NCBI RefSeq assembly: GCF_028823535.1
Contig: NZ_JAQIYM010000008.1
Coordinates: 124,001-188,000 of the forward strand
Direction of reading: 5' to 3'
Length of the DNA stretch: 64,000 nt
Source: Pseudomonas serbica
Lineage (GTDB): Bacteria > Pseudomonadota > Gammaproteobacteria > Pseudomonadales > Pseudomonadaceae
Made by a program: the position numbers and the translations under genes. Below the pieces are notes generated by a model, which saw only the letters and a list, made by a program, of their open reading frames with translations, was not told where the DNA came from and ran no database searches. Shown piece after piece: positions 1 to 8,778 of this stretch. Numbering within the stretch: the stretch's first letter is position 1; each line of letters begins with the position of its first letter.

Positions 1-1
1 G

Positions 2-613
2 CTCAAGCTGCGCTTGCTGTTGGCCATGGCCCTTGATGGCCAGGGTCGACAGAATGCGGCGATGGCGCAGTTGAGCGGGGTGTTGCCATTCGCCTACGAG
101 GAGGGCTGGTGCAGCACTTTTGTCGAAGAGGGCCCCCGTCTGGCCGCGTTGCTGCGTCGCTTGACGCCGCCACAGCAGGTGCAGGGGTTCGTGGACGACC
201 TGCTCAAGCGCTTTGCACACCGCAATGACACGCCGTCCAGGGCAGAAATCCGGGAAAGCGCGGCGCTGACCGAGCGTGAGTGTCAGGTGATTCGTCTGGT
301 TGCCCGCGGCCACCCGATTATCACGGTTGCCGAGCACTTGCAGCTTTCCGCGCACACGGTAAAGGTCCATCTGCGCAATCTCTATCGCAAGCTTCACGCC
401 CACGGCCAGGCGCAAGCTGTCGCTATCGCCAGGGCGCGGGGGGTGCTGGATTGCCCATCCGAAGCCTTTCTCTCACAGCAGCACACCGGTCGCCTTGGCC
501 CGCATCACGGCCTGGGCGCGTCGGGTGACGCCCAGTTTTTCATTGACGTGCTTGATGTGTGCCTTGACCGTATTGGTCGAGATGTACAGGCGCTCGCTGA
601 TCTCACGGTTTGA
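2..613 (+). CDS. LuxR-family regulator, C-terminal part (5' end outside window)
   Basis: This reading frame enters from the left edge, so only the C-terminal part is visible. About 85 residues of helical repeat-like sequence lead into a LuxR-type helix-turn-helix (LTERECQVIRLVARG, then LSAHTVKVHLRNLYRKL). This matches the end of MalT-like (LAL) regulators. Homologs normally stop soon after the ARGVLD motif, as the 6649-7617 gene does at its RGWLD end. Here the frame continues for about 50 residues and runs antisense into the HTH-coding end of the next gene. The tail has no family resemblance and probably reflects loss of the original stop codon. The family assignment is firm; the inducer is unknown. 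Confidence 0.8.
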   Translation, partial: LKLRLLLAMALDGQGRQNAAMAQLSGVLPFAYEEGWCSTFVEEGPRLAALLRRLTPPQQVQGFVDDLLKRFAHRNDTPSRAEIRESAALTERECQVIRLVARGHPIITVAEHLQLSAHTVKVHLRNLYRKLHAHGQAQAVAIARARGVLDCPSEAFLSQQHTGRLGPHHGLGASGDAQFFIDVLDVCLDRIGRDVQALADLTV

Positions 614-2980
614 AAAGCCTTCGGCGAGCAACTCCAGCACCGCCATCTCCCGGCTCGTGAGCCGATCATCGCGTTTGCTGTTGACCGTGGGTTGACCTGG
701 CGGGGCCAACCGGGTTTCGCTGACCACCAGGTTGAAGTTGCCGGCGTTCGCCCTCGACGGTCGGGTCGGTTGGACCGCGCCAGCGTCCTGGGAGAAGTGT
801 TGCAACAGGCGCAATGCCTTGGCTTCAAGCCCATGGAAGTTCAGGCGTTGGCATTCGCGCAGCGCCGTTTCCAGGCGCCTGCAGGCATCCCGGTTTTGCC
901 CCACGGCCTGTTCGACGATGGCCAGTAGCAGCTGACTGTGCACCGGCAACGACGGCACCTGCACGCTGGTCAACCGTGCGGCAGAGCCGCGCAGATATTG
1001 CTCGGTCATCTGCGCCATGAGCAGGGCCTGCTGCCAGTTCCGTTGAAGGATCAATACGCTCAGCGTCTGCAGATTGAGCACCCCGCGATAGCTGCTTTCC
1101 TGGACATTGGCGCATTGCATAAGGCGCTCGGCGTCCTGCAGGAAGGCGCAGGCCTGTTGGAAATCGCCCCGGCAGGCGGACACTTGCGACAGGCCCATCA
1201 GGGCTTGCAGGATGGACAGGTAATGACCGCTGGCCAGTTGCATGGCCTGATGCAGGAGCCGCTCGCACTCATCAAGTTCTGCGCGCTGCAAATGCAACTT
1301 GCCCTGCAACACCCGCAAGCGTCCAAGCAACATCACATGCCGGTCGCCGTCGGCCTGTAGCAATGACAGGTTGTGCTGCAACAGGCGCTCGGCCAGATCG
1401 CTCTCACCGCACAGAATCATCAGGCAGATGCGCTGGATATTGACCTGTACTTCCCGGACCAGGCAACCCTGGCGGCGGGCCTGTTCGACGGCGAGCATCA
1501 GGATCTGCTGGGCCTGGGCGGTTTCGCCGTTGCTCATGGCCAGGCGCGCAAGGATGAACGTGCAGACGAACGACATGTGGCGTTGATCGTCACCCAAGTG
1601 ATCGAGTGCTGCCTGGCAGTGCTCCGTGGCCAGCGTGCCGTGGCCCTGCAAACCGTTGATGGCGCCGCACAAGGCTTGCCAGCGTGCCAGCAGGCGTCGG
1701 TTCTGTTCGGCCGTGGGTTGTGGCAGGAAGCGATTCAGTTGCGCCAGGCAAACCTGCGCTTCATCCAGGCGCACATTCATCATCAGGGCGCAGGCATTGA
1801 GGACCACCAGTTGCGGCGTGCTGGTCAGCAAGCCGGCGGGCAAACGGCCATGCCAGTCGAGCAGGCGTGGCAGATTGCGCCCCGACAACAGCCAGTCCGG
1901 ATTGAGGGTGGCCATGTAATTGGCGGCCACATCGGCGCGGCCGGCACTGAAGGCCAGGTCGATGGCATCTTCGATGAAGCCCGCCGCACTCAAGCCCCGG
2001 CAGGCGCGCAGGCGTAGTCGATTGACTGGGTTGAGGTCGATTCGTCCCTGCAGGGCCTGCGCCACGGCCGGCAGGATGCAATGCCATTGACCCTGACTGT
2101 CCAGCGGCTGGAAGAACGTATGGGCGCGCAGCATTTCACCCAGGAATGATGTGTCGTGGTGTTCCTCCCACAACTCAGCGCACAGGGCTTCGTTAAACCG
2201 TGGCAAATAGGCCAGGCCGCACAGCAGGCTGCATTGTTCCGCATTCAGGTGGGCCAGCAATTCACGTTCCAGGTAGTCGTACAGCATCGCTCGTGCGCCT
2301 GTTGCCGAATTGACCAGCAGGCGTGTGCCCGCGCACCAACCCGCAGCCTGCTGCCAGATCGCCTCGCAGCCCGCGTCGCCGGTTGTCGGGGCGAACCGGC
2401 GCACCAGGTCGTCGGACTCCTGGCGGGAAAAGGCCAGCGCCCGGTGATCGAGCTCCAGCAGTTCACCCTCGAGCATCAGGCGCGGCAGGTTCCAGGCCGG
2501 GCGTTGTCGGCAACTGACCCACAGTTCAATCGCGGCGGGGGAATGCAGCAGCAGGTGGTCGATCCAGGCATCGAGTGCGGTATCGGCCCTGGCCGGGTAA
2601 TCGTCAAGGATCAGGGTCCAGGGTTGTTTCGATCCTTCAAGCCAGCTGAGCAATGCGACCGCCGTATTGACGGGCTGCGCCAGGTCGGCGAGCTGCTCGG
2701 CGATGCGTGTGCAAAACCGGGCCAGGGTCAGGGGTTGTCCCGCCAGATCGAGTTGCAGGATTCGCGGTGCCGGTACGGATCGGGTCATGCATTGTCTGAT
2801 CAACGAGGTCTTGCCATAACCTGCCGGTGCGCAGAGCAGGCGCAGTCGTTGCGGTTTTTCCAGTAACTGAGCGGTCAGATGTTGGCGTGGTAGCAACCAC
2901 GGGGAAGACGAGGGTACCTCGGCGTTCAGGCTGATCGGTTTGCAGGCTTCAAGAGAGAGAGGTGAAAGGGACTGCGACAT
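473..2980 (-). CDS. LuxR-family ATP-dependent regulator (MalT/LAL type)
   Basis: An 835-residue cytoplasmic regulator. A Walker A loop (APAGYGKTS) lies near residues 51-59 and a Walker B-like ILDDY follows. A long alpha-helical, TPR-like middle comes next. The last 65 residues are a LuxR helix-turn-helix (LTSREMAVLELLAEG ... STNTVKAHIKHV). Size and order are typical of LAL regulators, which use ATP and an inducer to oligomerise on DNA. The ATG at 2980 is chosen because GGGAG precedes it at good spacing; a longer frame upstream to 3136 lacks such a site. It is divergent from the DUF1302/DUF1329 operon and is the likely regulator of it (inference). Its 3' end overlaps the end of the preceding regulator by 141 bp. 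Confidence 0.88.
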   Translation of the reverse strand: MSQSLSPLSLEACKPISLNAEVPSSSPWLLPRQHLTAQLLEKPQRLRLLCAPAGYGKTSLIRQCMTRSVPAPRILQLDLAGQPLTLARFCTRIAEQLADLAQPVNTAVALLSWLEGSKQPWTLILDDYPARADTALDAWIDHLLLHSPAAIELWVSCRQRPAWNLPRLMLEGELLELDHRALAFSRQESDDLVRRFAPTTGDAGCEAIWQQAAGWCAGTRLLVNSATGARAMLYDYLERELLAHLNAEQCSLLCGLAYLPRFNEALCAELWEEHHDTSFLGEMLRAHTFFQPLDSQGQWHCILPAVAQALQGRIDLNPVNRLRLRACRGLSAAGFIEDAIDLAFSAGRADVAANYMATLNPDWLLSGRNLPRLLDWHGRLPAGLLTSTPQLVVLNACALMMNVRLDEAQVCLAQLNRFLPQPTAEQNRRLLARWQALCGAINGLQGHGTLATEHCQAALDHLGDDQRHMSFVCTFILARLAMSNGETAQAQQILMLAVEQARRQGCLVREVQVNIQRICLMILCGESDLAERLLQHNLSLLQADGDRHVMLLGRLRVLQGKLHLQRAELDECERLLHQAMQLASGHYLSILQALMGLSQVSACRGDFQQACAFLQDAERLMQCANVQESSYRGVLNLQTLSVLILQRNWQQALLMAQMTEQYLRGSAARLTSVQVPSLPVHSQLLLAIVEQAVGQNRDACRRLETALRECQRLNFHGLEAKALRLLQHFSQDAGAVQPTRPSRANAGNFNLVVSETRLAPPGQPTVNSKRDDRLTSREMAVLELLAEGFSNREISERLYISTNTVKAHIKHVNEKLGVTRRAQAVMRAKATGVLL

Positions 2981-3282
2981 GTCGTTCTCCCGGGCCTTTG
3001 GGCGATGCGCTTGCGTTCGGTCCACAGCATCCGCAGGCTGGCCATCGCCGGCAATACCCTTTTCGGTTGAAACGTCAGCGCTTCTCTTGCGGCTACACCG
3101 GATCCACTGTGGGAGCCGGCCACCAAACAAAATCACTGACGAACCGCGTTACTTCCCGTATCGACACCATCCCCCTAATCACCCAAACGGGTAACCCGAA
3201 ATCACCCCATCAGGGAATGTCAGCGTGATGGCACAGTCCCTACTGTTGGCGCTCCAACACAAACCGTAGTTCGGGGAGCCGC
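2981..3282. promoter_or_regulatory. Divergent intergenic region, LuxR / DUF1302 operon
   Basis: About 300 bp without a convincing gene. It holds the promoters for the 835-residue LuxR regulator and for the DUF1302/DUF1329 operon. An ACCC-AAAC-GGGT inverted repeat lies around 3182-3193 and is a candidate operator, but nothing in the sequence shows that the regulator binds it. Confidence 0.4.
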
Positions 3283-5190
3283 ATGACAAAAACAACAAAG
3301 TGCGCAATCTTTCAACCGCACCTGCTGACAGCAGCCGTTGCACTGGGGATTAGCGCGCAGGCTTGCGCTGTAAATTTCGATATGGGTGAGATTGAGGGCA
3401 GTTTCGATTCATCGCTGTCAGTGGGGGCCAGTTGGGCGGTGCGCGGGCCAGATCCGGATTTCATCTCCAACTTCAATTCCCAGGGCGTTCGGGGGGGCGC
3501 CTCGTCGCGGACCAACGATGACAACCGCCTGAATTTCAATAAGGGCGAAACCTTCTCGAAGATCTTCAAGGGCGTGCACGACTTGGAACTGAAATACGGC
3601 GACAGCGGCGCGTTTGTGCGCGGCAAGTACTGGTACGATTTCGAACTGATGGACGAGAGTCGTCCGTTCTACGAAATCGACGATCACGGCCGCCAGCGTG
3701 CAGCGAAGTCGTCAGGGGCGATGTTCCTCGACAGCTTCGTCTACCACAACTACACGATCGACGAATTGCAGGGCAACGTACGCCTGGGCAAACAGGTGGT
3801 GAGTTGGGGCGAGAGCACCTTCATCGGTAACTCGATCAACAGCATCAACCCGATCGACGTGGCAGCGCTGCGTCGTCCGGGGGCCGAGGTCAAGGAAGGG
3901 CTGATCCCGGTGAACATGCTGTACGTGTCCCAGGGCCTGACGGAAAACGTCACCGCCGAGGCGTTCTACCAGATCGAATGGGCGCCGTCGGTGATCGATA
4001 ACTGTGGCACCTTCTTCGGCAACGACGTTACGCCCGAAGGCTGCAACGATCGCGCCGTGATCGCCGGTCTCGATCTACCACCCGGCGTTGGCAGCAACTC
4101 CGGCTCAGGCCTGCAAGTGGCGGGCTCCGGTGCACAGGGCGGCGGCGTCGATGATGCCTACGTGACGCGTACCAAGACCCGTGATGCCCGAGACAGCGGC
4201 CAGTTCGGCGTGGCGTTGCGCTGGTTCGCGCCTGACCTGAACGACACCGAGTTCGGGGCTTACTTGCTCAACTACCACAGCCGTAACCCCAACCTGGACT
4301 TCACCCGCGCCACCGTGACCACTAACACCGGCGCGGGCCTGGCGACCGTACCAGGGGCGATCAACTCGATCCGCACCGCGACGTACCATGTGGTTTACCC
4401 CGAGGACATTCGTCTCTACGGCTTGAGCTTCGCGACCAACGCCCTCGGTACATCGCTGGGGGGTGAGATCAGCTACCGGCCAAATATGCCACTGCAACTC
4501 AACGGTGCCGACCTCAACCTGGCCGCCACGGGCAACAAGAACGCACCTTCGTTTGTCGCGGGGCGCTCGCAGAACGTCGCCGGTGCTCCACTGGACGGCT
4601 ATGTGCGGATGCCGGTGCTGCAAACCCAATTCAGCGCAACGCGTTTCTTCGATCAGGTGATGGGTGCCAGCCGGCTGACCCTGGTGGGCGAGGTGGGCTA
4701 CAACCGTATCAACGGCCTGGGGGACGCTGACGGCACTGACATGCGTTTCGGTCGCAGCACGATTTTCGGCGCAGGCTTACTGGCGACGGGCCCAGGAGCT
4801 GGTGCCACCGGTGCGCAAACCTGCGCCGGTGCGCCGAGCCAGGTACCGGGTGTGGCAGCCGGAGTGACGAGGCCGAGCAACCCGCAACAGGAATGCAACA
4901 GCCACGGTTTCTACACCACCGATTCCTGGGGTTATCGCCTGCGCGGTCGACTCGACTATCCGAACGTGTTTGCCGGGGTGAACCTGGCGCCGAACCTCGC
5001 CTGGTCCCATGACGTCGAGGGTAATGGCCCGAATTTCGAGGAAGGCCTCAAGGCCATCAGCGTCGGGGTGGATGCCGACTACGCCAACCTCTATACCGCG
5101 AGCCTCAGCTACACGGATTTCTTTGGCGGCGATTTCAACACCAATGCCGATCGCGACTACGTGGCCTTGAGCCTCGGCGTTAACTTCTGA
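3283..5190 (+). CDS. DUF1302 family exported protein
   Basis: A 635-residue protein with an N-terminal signal peptide, probably cleaved after the ACA at residues 27-29. The body is rich in Gly, Asn and aromatic residues in short alternating strands and ends in LSLGVNF, whose terminal Phe suits an outer-membrane barrel. Sequence and size fit DUF1302, a family of predicted outer-membrane proteins nearly always encoded beside DUF1329. GGGGAG lies just before the ATG. The next gene follows after 26 bp, so the two are probably cotranscribed. A role in uptake or handling of hydrophobic compounds is often suggested for the family but is not demonstrated here. Confidence 0.85.
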   Translation: MTKTTKCAIFQPHLLTAAVALGISAQACAVNFDMGEIEGSFDSSLSVGASWAVRGPDPDFISNFNSQGVRGGASSRTNDDNRLNFNKGETFSKIFKGVHDLELKYGDSGAFVRGKYWYDFELMDESRPFYEIDDHGRQRAAKSSGAMFLDSFVYHNYTIDELQGNVRLGKQVVSWGESTFIGNSINSINPIDVAALRRPGAEVKEGLIPVNMLYVSQGLTENVTAEAFYQIEWAPSVIDNCGTFFGNDVTPEGCNDRAVIAGLDLPPGVGSNSGSGLQVAGSGAQGGGVDDAYVTRTKTRDARDSGQFGVALRWFAPDLNDTEFGAYLLNYHSRNPNLDFTRATVTTNTGAGLATVPGAINSIRTATYHVVYPEDIRLYGLSFATNALGTSLGGEISYRPNMPLQLNGADLNLAATGNKNAPSFVAGRSQNVAGAPLDGYVRMPVLQTQFSATRFFDQVMGASRLTLVGEVGYNRINGLGDADGTDMRFGRSTIFGAGLLATGPGAGATGAQTCAGAPSQVPGVAAGVTRPSNPQQECNSHGFYTTDSWGYRLRGRLDYPNVFAGVNLAPNLAWSHDVEGNGPNFEEGLKAISVGVDADYANLYTASLSYTDFFGGDFNTNADRDYVALSLGVNF

Positions 5191-5216
5191 TAGCCCAACA
5201 GCAAAGGATCGAGACC

Positions 5217-6584
5217 ATGAAAAAAATCATTCTTGTTGCATGCGGCACCCTTGCGCTGAGTCTGTTATCCACCAGCATTCTGGCCGCTGTTTCCGAGCAG
5301 GAAGCGGCAAAACTGGGTACCAGCCTGACGCCCCTCGGCGGGGAAAAGGCCGGCAATGCCAGCGGCAGCATCCCCGCCTGGACCGGAGGCCTGAAACCCG
5401 GCGCCGCGCCGATGACCAACGACTTTCTCGGCAACCCGTTCGAAGGAGAGAAGCCGCAGTTCGTGATCACCGCCGCCAATGCCGCGCAGTACAAGGCCAA
5501 CTTGACCGCCGGGCAACAGGCGATGTTCCAGCGCTACCCCGACAGCTACAAAATCCCCGTGTACAAGACCCAGCGCACAGCCTCGGCGCCCCAAGAGGTC
5601 TACGACGCGGCGAAGAAAAGCGCGGTGACCACCGAGGCGACCAATGGCGGTTATGCGCTGAAGAACTTCGAACAATCGCACTACTACGCGTTCCCGATTC
5701 CCAGGAACGGACTGGAAGTGGTGTGGAACCACCTGACACGTTCACGGGGCACCAACTTCATCAACCGCCAGGCCCAGGCGACGCCGCAAACCAATGGCGA
5801 CTACACCATCGTCGACATCGAAATCGCGGCGGGTTTGCCGTGGAAAATGGTCGATGCCAAGCCCGAGGACACCGCCAACATCCTGTTCTTTGCCAAGCAG
5901 ACGGTGACCGCGCCGGCACGGATGGCGGGCAGTGTGCTGTTGATCCACGAGACCCTCGACCAGGTCAAGGAGCCGCGCATGGCCTGGGCCTACAACGCCG
6001 GCCAGCGCCGCGTGCGCCGGGCGCCGCAAGTGGCCTATGACGGCCCGGGCACCGCCGCCGACGGCATGCGAGTGGCGGACAACGCCGACATGTACAACGG
6101 CGCGCCGGATCGATACGACTGGAAACTGATCGGCAAGAAGGAGATCTACGTCCCGTACAACAATTACCAGCTGCAATCGCCGAAACTCAAGTACGCCGAC
6201 ATCATCAAGCCCGGCCATATCAACCAGGACCTGACCCGCTACGAGCTGCATCGGGTGTGGGAAGTGGAGGGTACGTTACGCCCGGGTGAGCGCCACATCT
6301 ACGCCAAGCGTCATATGTACTTCGACGAGGACACCTGGGCGGCGGTGGAAATCGACCAGTACGACGGTCGCGGTCAACTGTGGCGTGTCAGCGAGGGGTA
6401 TCTGGTCAACGATTACCAACAAGGCGTGGCGGTCTACGCCGGGATCGGCATCTATGACCTGATCGCCGGGCGCTACCTGGTGTCGAACCTGGGCAACGAA
6501 AACAAGCGCGGCACCGACTACAGCTATAAGCCCACCATGGCCGACTTCACCCCGGCGGCCCTGCGTAACGCCGGTATTCGCTAG
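5217..6584 (+). CDS. DUF1329 family exported protein
   Basis: A 455-residue protein with a classical signal peptide (MKKIILVACG..., cleavage near residue 24). The mature part carries typical DUF1329 sequence: FPIPRNGLEVVWNH near residues 160-175, an RRAPQ segment, RYDWKLIGKKE, and the RHIYAKRHMYFDEDTW block. DUF1329 proteins are periplasmic or outer-membrane lipid-binding-like proteins that accompany DUF1302, matching the gene just upstream. The start follows AAGGATCGAGACC. A GATCGTTCCC hairpin lies downstream. Substrate unknown. Confidence 0.85.
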   Translation: MKKIILVACGTLALSLLSTSILAAVSEQEAAKLGTSLTPLGGEKAGNASGSIPAWTGGLKPGAAPMTNDFLGNPFEGEKPQFVITAANAAQYKANLTAGQQAMFQRYPDSYKIPVYKTQRTASAPQEVYDAAKKSAVTTEATNGGYALKNFEQSHYYAFPIPRNGLEVVWNHLTRSRGTNFINRQAQATPQTNGDYTIVDIEIAAGLPWKMVDAKPEDTANILFFAKQTVTAPARMAGSVLLIHETLDQVKEPRMAWAYNAGQRRVRRAPQVAYDGPGTAADGMRVADNADMYNGAPDRYDWKLIGKKEIYVPYNNYQLQSPKLKYADIIKPGHINQDLTRYELHRVWEVEGTLRPGERHIYAKRHMYFDEDTWAAVEIDQYDGRGQLWRVSEGYLVNDYQQGVAVYAGIGIYDLIAGRYLVSNLGNENKRGTDYSYKPTMADFTPAALRNAGIR

Positions 6585-6607
6585 GCACCACCGATCGCTC
6601 CCGAGCT

Positions 6608-6638
6608 GATCGTTCCCGCGCTCTGCGTGGGAACGATC
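6608..6638. terminator. REP-like hairpin between convergent genes
   Basis: A perfect 10-bp inverted repeat, GATCGTTCCC and GGGAACGATC, encloses an 11-nt loop. It sits between the stop of the DUF1329 gene and the stop of the convergent LuxR gene. The CGTTCCC...GGGAACG palindrome is a familiar dispersed element in Pseudomonas and could terminate from both sides. Confidence 0.65.
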
Positions 6639-6648
6639 TATACAAGCG

Positions 6649-7617
6649 TCAATCCAGCCAGCCCCGGGTGCGGGCGATCGCCAGGGCCTGGGTGCGGCTG
6701 TGGGCACCGAGCTTGACGTTGATTTTGTGCAGGTGCGACTTGACCGTGCATTCGCCGAGGAACAATTTCTGCGCGATGGTGCGGTTGCGATGCCCGGCGG
6801 CCAACAGATGCAATACCTGTGTTTCTCTTGGGGTAAGGGTGATGGGGGGGATGCCGAGCCGACCAAGCACTTGCGTGACAAAGGCCGGATCAATACCCCT
6901 GTCGGCATGCGCGCATCGCTGCTCGTCCCAGCGTCGTAACAGCGCCGCCAAGGGCTCACCTTCGTCAATCAAACACTGCCAGAAACCGCCATCGCCCGCC
7001 AAACGCAAGGCGCGGTCGAGTGTCTGCATGGCCAATCGATTTTGCTTGAGACCGCCCTGAGCCATGGCCAACAGCAATTGCAGCCTGATTTCCCGGGGAC
7101 GATTCTGTTGTGGGGTGTGAAGCGCCAACAGCAGATCGTCGACCGCAGCGTTGTAATTGCCTTGGGCAATGCGCAGGCGCTGGGATGCGATCAGCGGGAT
7201 GTCGAATTCGCCAGTGGCCAATCCGCAAAACCGTCGGTCGCTGATGGTTAGCGATGTTTGCAAGGCCACCTGCGCCACATCCAGCTGGTTGTTCAGGGTC
7301 GCCACCCGGGTGCGTTCCAGCCAGGCTGCGCATTGGGCTTGCGCGCAGCCCGATTGTTGCCCGAACCGCTCAAGCTCGATCAAGTGGCGCAACCAGCTTT
7401 CTCGCTCGCCACGCATCAGGGCCAGGCGAGCCAGCAGCACGTGGCTGATGACCAGGGCATCGGCTACGGCGATCCGCCGGACTTCGGGCAGGATGTCTGT
7501 CAGTCGCTGCCCGGCCTCATGGAGTTCACCGCGCTCATAAAACGCAAGGGCCGTGAGCGCATCGCGCAACGGGTCTGGGCAGGGTGCCACGTGACGGGGG
7601 GCAAGGAGGCCAGGCAT
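6649..7617 (-). CDS. Short LuxR-family regulator lacking the ATPase domain
   Basis: A protein of about 322 residues. The C-terminus is a clear LuxR helix-turn-helix (LTPRETQVLHLLAAG, CTVKSHLHKINVKL, ending RTRGWLD). The preceding 230 residues are helical repeats like the C-terminal half of MalT-type regulators, including the FWQCLIDEGEPLAALLRR motif just before the HTH. No Walker A/B ATPase region is present, so this is either a short LuxR type or a remnant that lost its N-terminal 450-500 residues. The start is uncertain: ATG at 7617 is used, and GTG at 7644 is possible. It is convergent with the DUF1329 gene and divergent from the itaconate-type operon. Confidence 0.7.
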   Translation of the reverse strand: MPGLLAPRHVAPCPDPLRDALTALAFYERGELHEAGQRLTDILPEVRRIAVADALVISHVLLARLALMRGERESWLRHLIELERFGQQSGCAQAQCAAWLERTRVATLNNQLDVAQVALQTSLTISDRRFCGLATGEFDIPLIASQRLRIAQGNYNAAVDDLLLALHTPQQNRPREIRLQLLLAMAQGGLKQNRLAMQTLDRALRLAGDGGFWQCLIDEGEPLAALLRRWDEQRCAHADRGIDPAFVTQVLGRLGIPPITLTPRETQVLHLLAAGHRNRTIAQKLFLGECTVKSHLHKINVKLGAHSRTQALAIARTRGWLD

Positions 7618-7778
7618 GACAGTGATCCCGGTAAATTCAGCCACGATCCTCTGTTTTCCGGCCGTCGGGGAGTAGCAAATTCGCAGGTGCCATTCTCCCA
7701 CCAGCGTACGTTCCTTCGGACGCCGTCAACTTCATCCCAGGCTTCACTCATTCGACTGTCGCCCCGGCAAAGATCCTC

Positions 7779-7806
7779 TGTAGGCGCTGGCAAGCCAGCG
7801 CCTACA
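7779..7806. repeat. REP-like palindrome upstream of ich
   Basis: A perfect hairpin: 13-bp arms TGTAGGCGCTGGC and GCCAGCGCCTACA with a 2-nt loop. The GCTGGCAAGCCAGC core resembles Pseudomonas REP elements. It lies in the divergent region between the short LuxR gene and ich, about 90 bp before the ich start. Confidence 0.7.
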
Positions 7807-7893
7807 TAACCGATGCCCCCCGATGCGGGGAGTTCTGCCGGGGCCAGCAAACATCCGAGCATAGGGCTTACGCGCCCTGAGAGGATTTTGTGC

Positions 7894-8730
7894 ATGTCAG
7901 CCCTGAGTGATTCCCCTTACGCCGCCTGGATCGGGCGCAGCGAGCACACCACCGAGCATTTGAGTTCGGGCCTGGTCAAGCGCATCGCCGCAACCCTGGG
8001 TGATGTCGCCCCTGAACCGGGCCAGCCATTGCCCGCGCTCTGGCACTGGGCATTCTTTCAGCCCGCGGTAGAAGAAACCGGGCTCGGCCTGGACGGTCAC
8101 CCGGCCCACAACGACCTGCTGCCACCGACCCACAATCGCAATCGGATGTGGGCGGGCGGACGCGTGGAATTCTACGAGGCGCTGCGGGTGGATGCCCAGG
8201 CAACGCGTACCACGACCGTGATGAATATCGAGGAAAAATCCGGGCGCAGCGGTTCGCTGCTGTTTGCGACCCTGCGTCACGACTACACCCAGGACGGGCA
8301 ACTGGCGATTCGCGAGGAGCAGGACATCGTCTATCGCGACCCGACCCCACCTCGGCTCGCCAGTGGCGAAGCCTTGCCCCTGGCCGGTTGGCAAGAATCG
8401 ATCACGCCCAGCCCGACCTTGCTGTTTCGCTACAGCGCCGTGACCTTCAACGGCCATCGCATCCACTACGACTGGCCCTATGTCACTCAAGCCGAGGGCT
8501 ATCCCGGCCTGGTGGTGCAGGGGCCGTTGATTGCCACGCTCAACCTGCACGTCTTCCGCCGCGCCCACCCGCAGGCGCGAATCCGGCGCTTTGACTATCG
8601 CGGCATCCGGCCGTTGATCTCGCCACAGCCCTTCATGGTCGGTGGACGCCTGTATGCACCCGGCAGGGCCGAGCTCTGGGCCGGCGACGACGGCGGAATC
8701 GCCCAGCGCGCCGAACTGATTTTCGACTGA
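7894..8730 (+). CDS. ich: Itaconyl-CoA / mesaconyl-CoA hydratase-like (FAS1-like dehydratase, MaoC/hotdog)
   Basis: A 278-residue hotdog-fold dehydratase of the mesaconyl-C4-CoA hydratase type. Visible family features are HWAFF near residue 53, HNDLLPP followed by NRMWAGGRVEFYE, and the C-terminal FRYSAVTFNGHRIHYD segment with the Asn/His/Asp active-site pattern. In the itaconate pathway Ich hydrates itaconyl-CoA to citramalyl-CoA. It is the first gene of an operon with the order of P. aeruginosa PA0878-PA0883, whose first gene is ich. The ATG at 7894 follows GAGAGG at about 8 nt; a longer frame starts at 7813 but lacks such a signal. Mesaconyl-CoA as substrate is the alternative. Confidence 0.8.
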   Translation: MSALSDSPYAAWIGRSEHTTEHLSSGLVKRIAATLGDVAPEPGQPLPALWHWAFFQPAVEETGLGLDGHPAHNDLLPPTHNRNRMWAGGRVEFYEALRVDAQATRTTTVMNIEEKSGRSGSLLFATLRHDYTQDGQLAIREEQDIVYRDPTPPRLASGEALPLAGWQESITPSPTLLFRYSAVTFNGHRIHYDWPYVTQAEGYPGLVVQGPLIATLNLHVFRRAHPQARIRRFDYRGIRPLISPQPFMVGGRLYAPGRAELWAGDDGGIAQRAELIFD

Positions 8731-8778
8731 TTTGCGGCCTTCTCCTGGCAGCCCCATAACAACAATCGAGGACACCCG

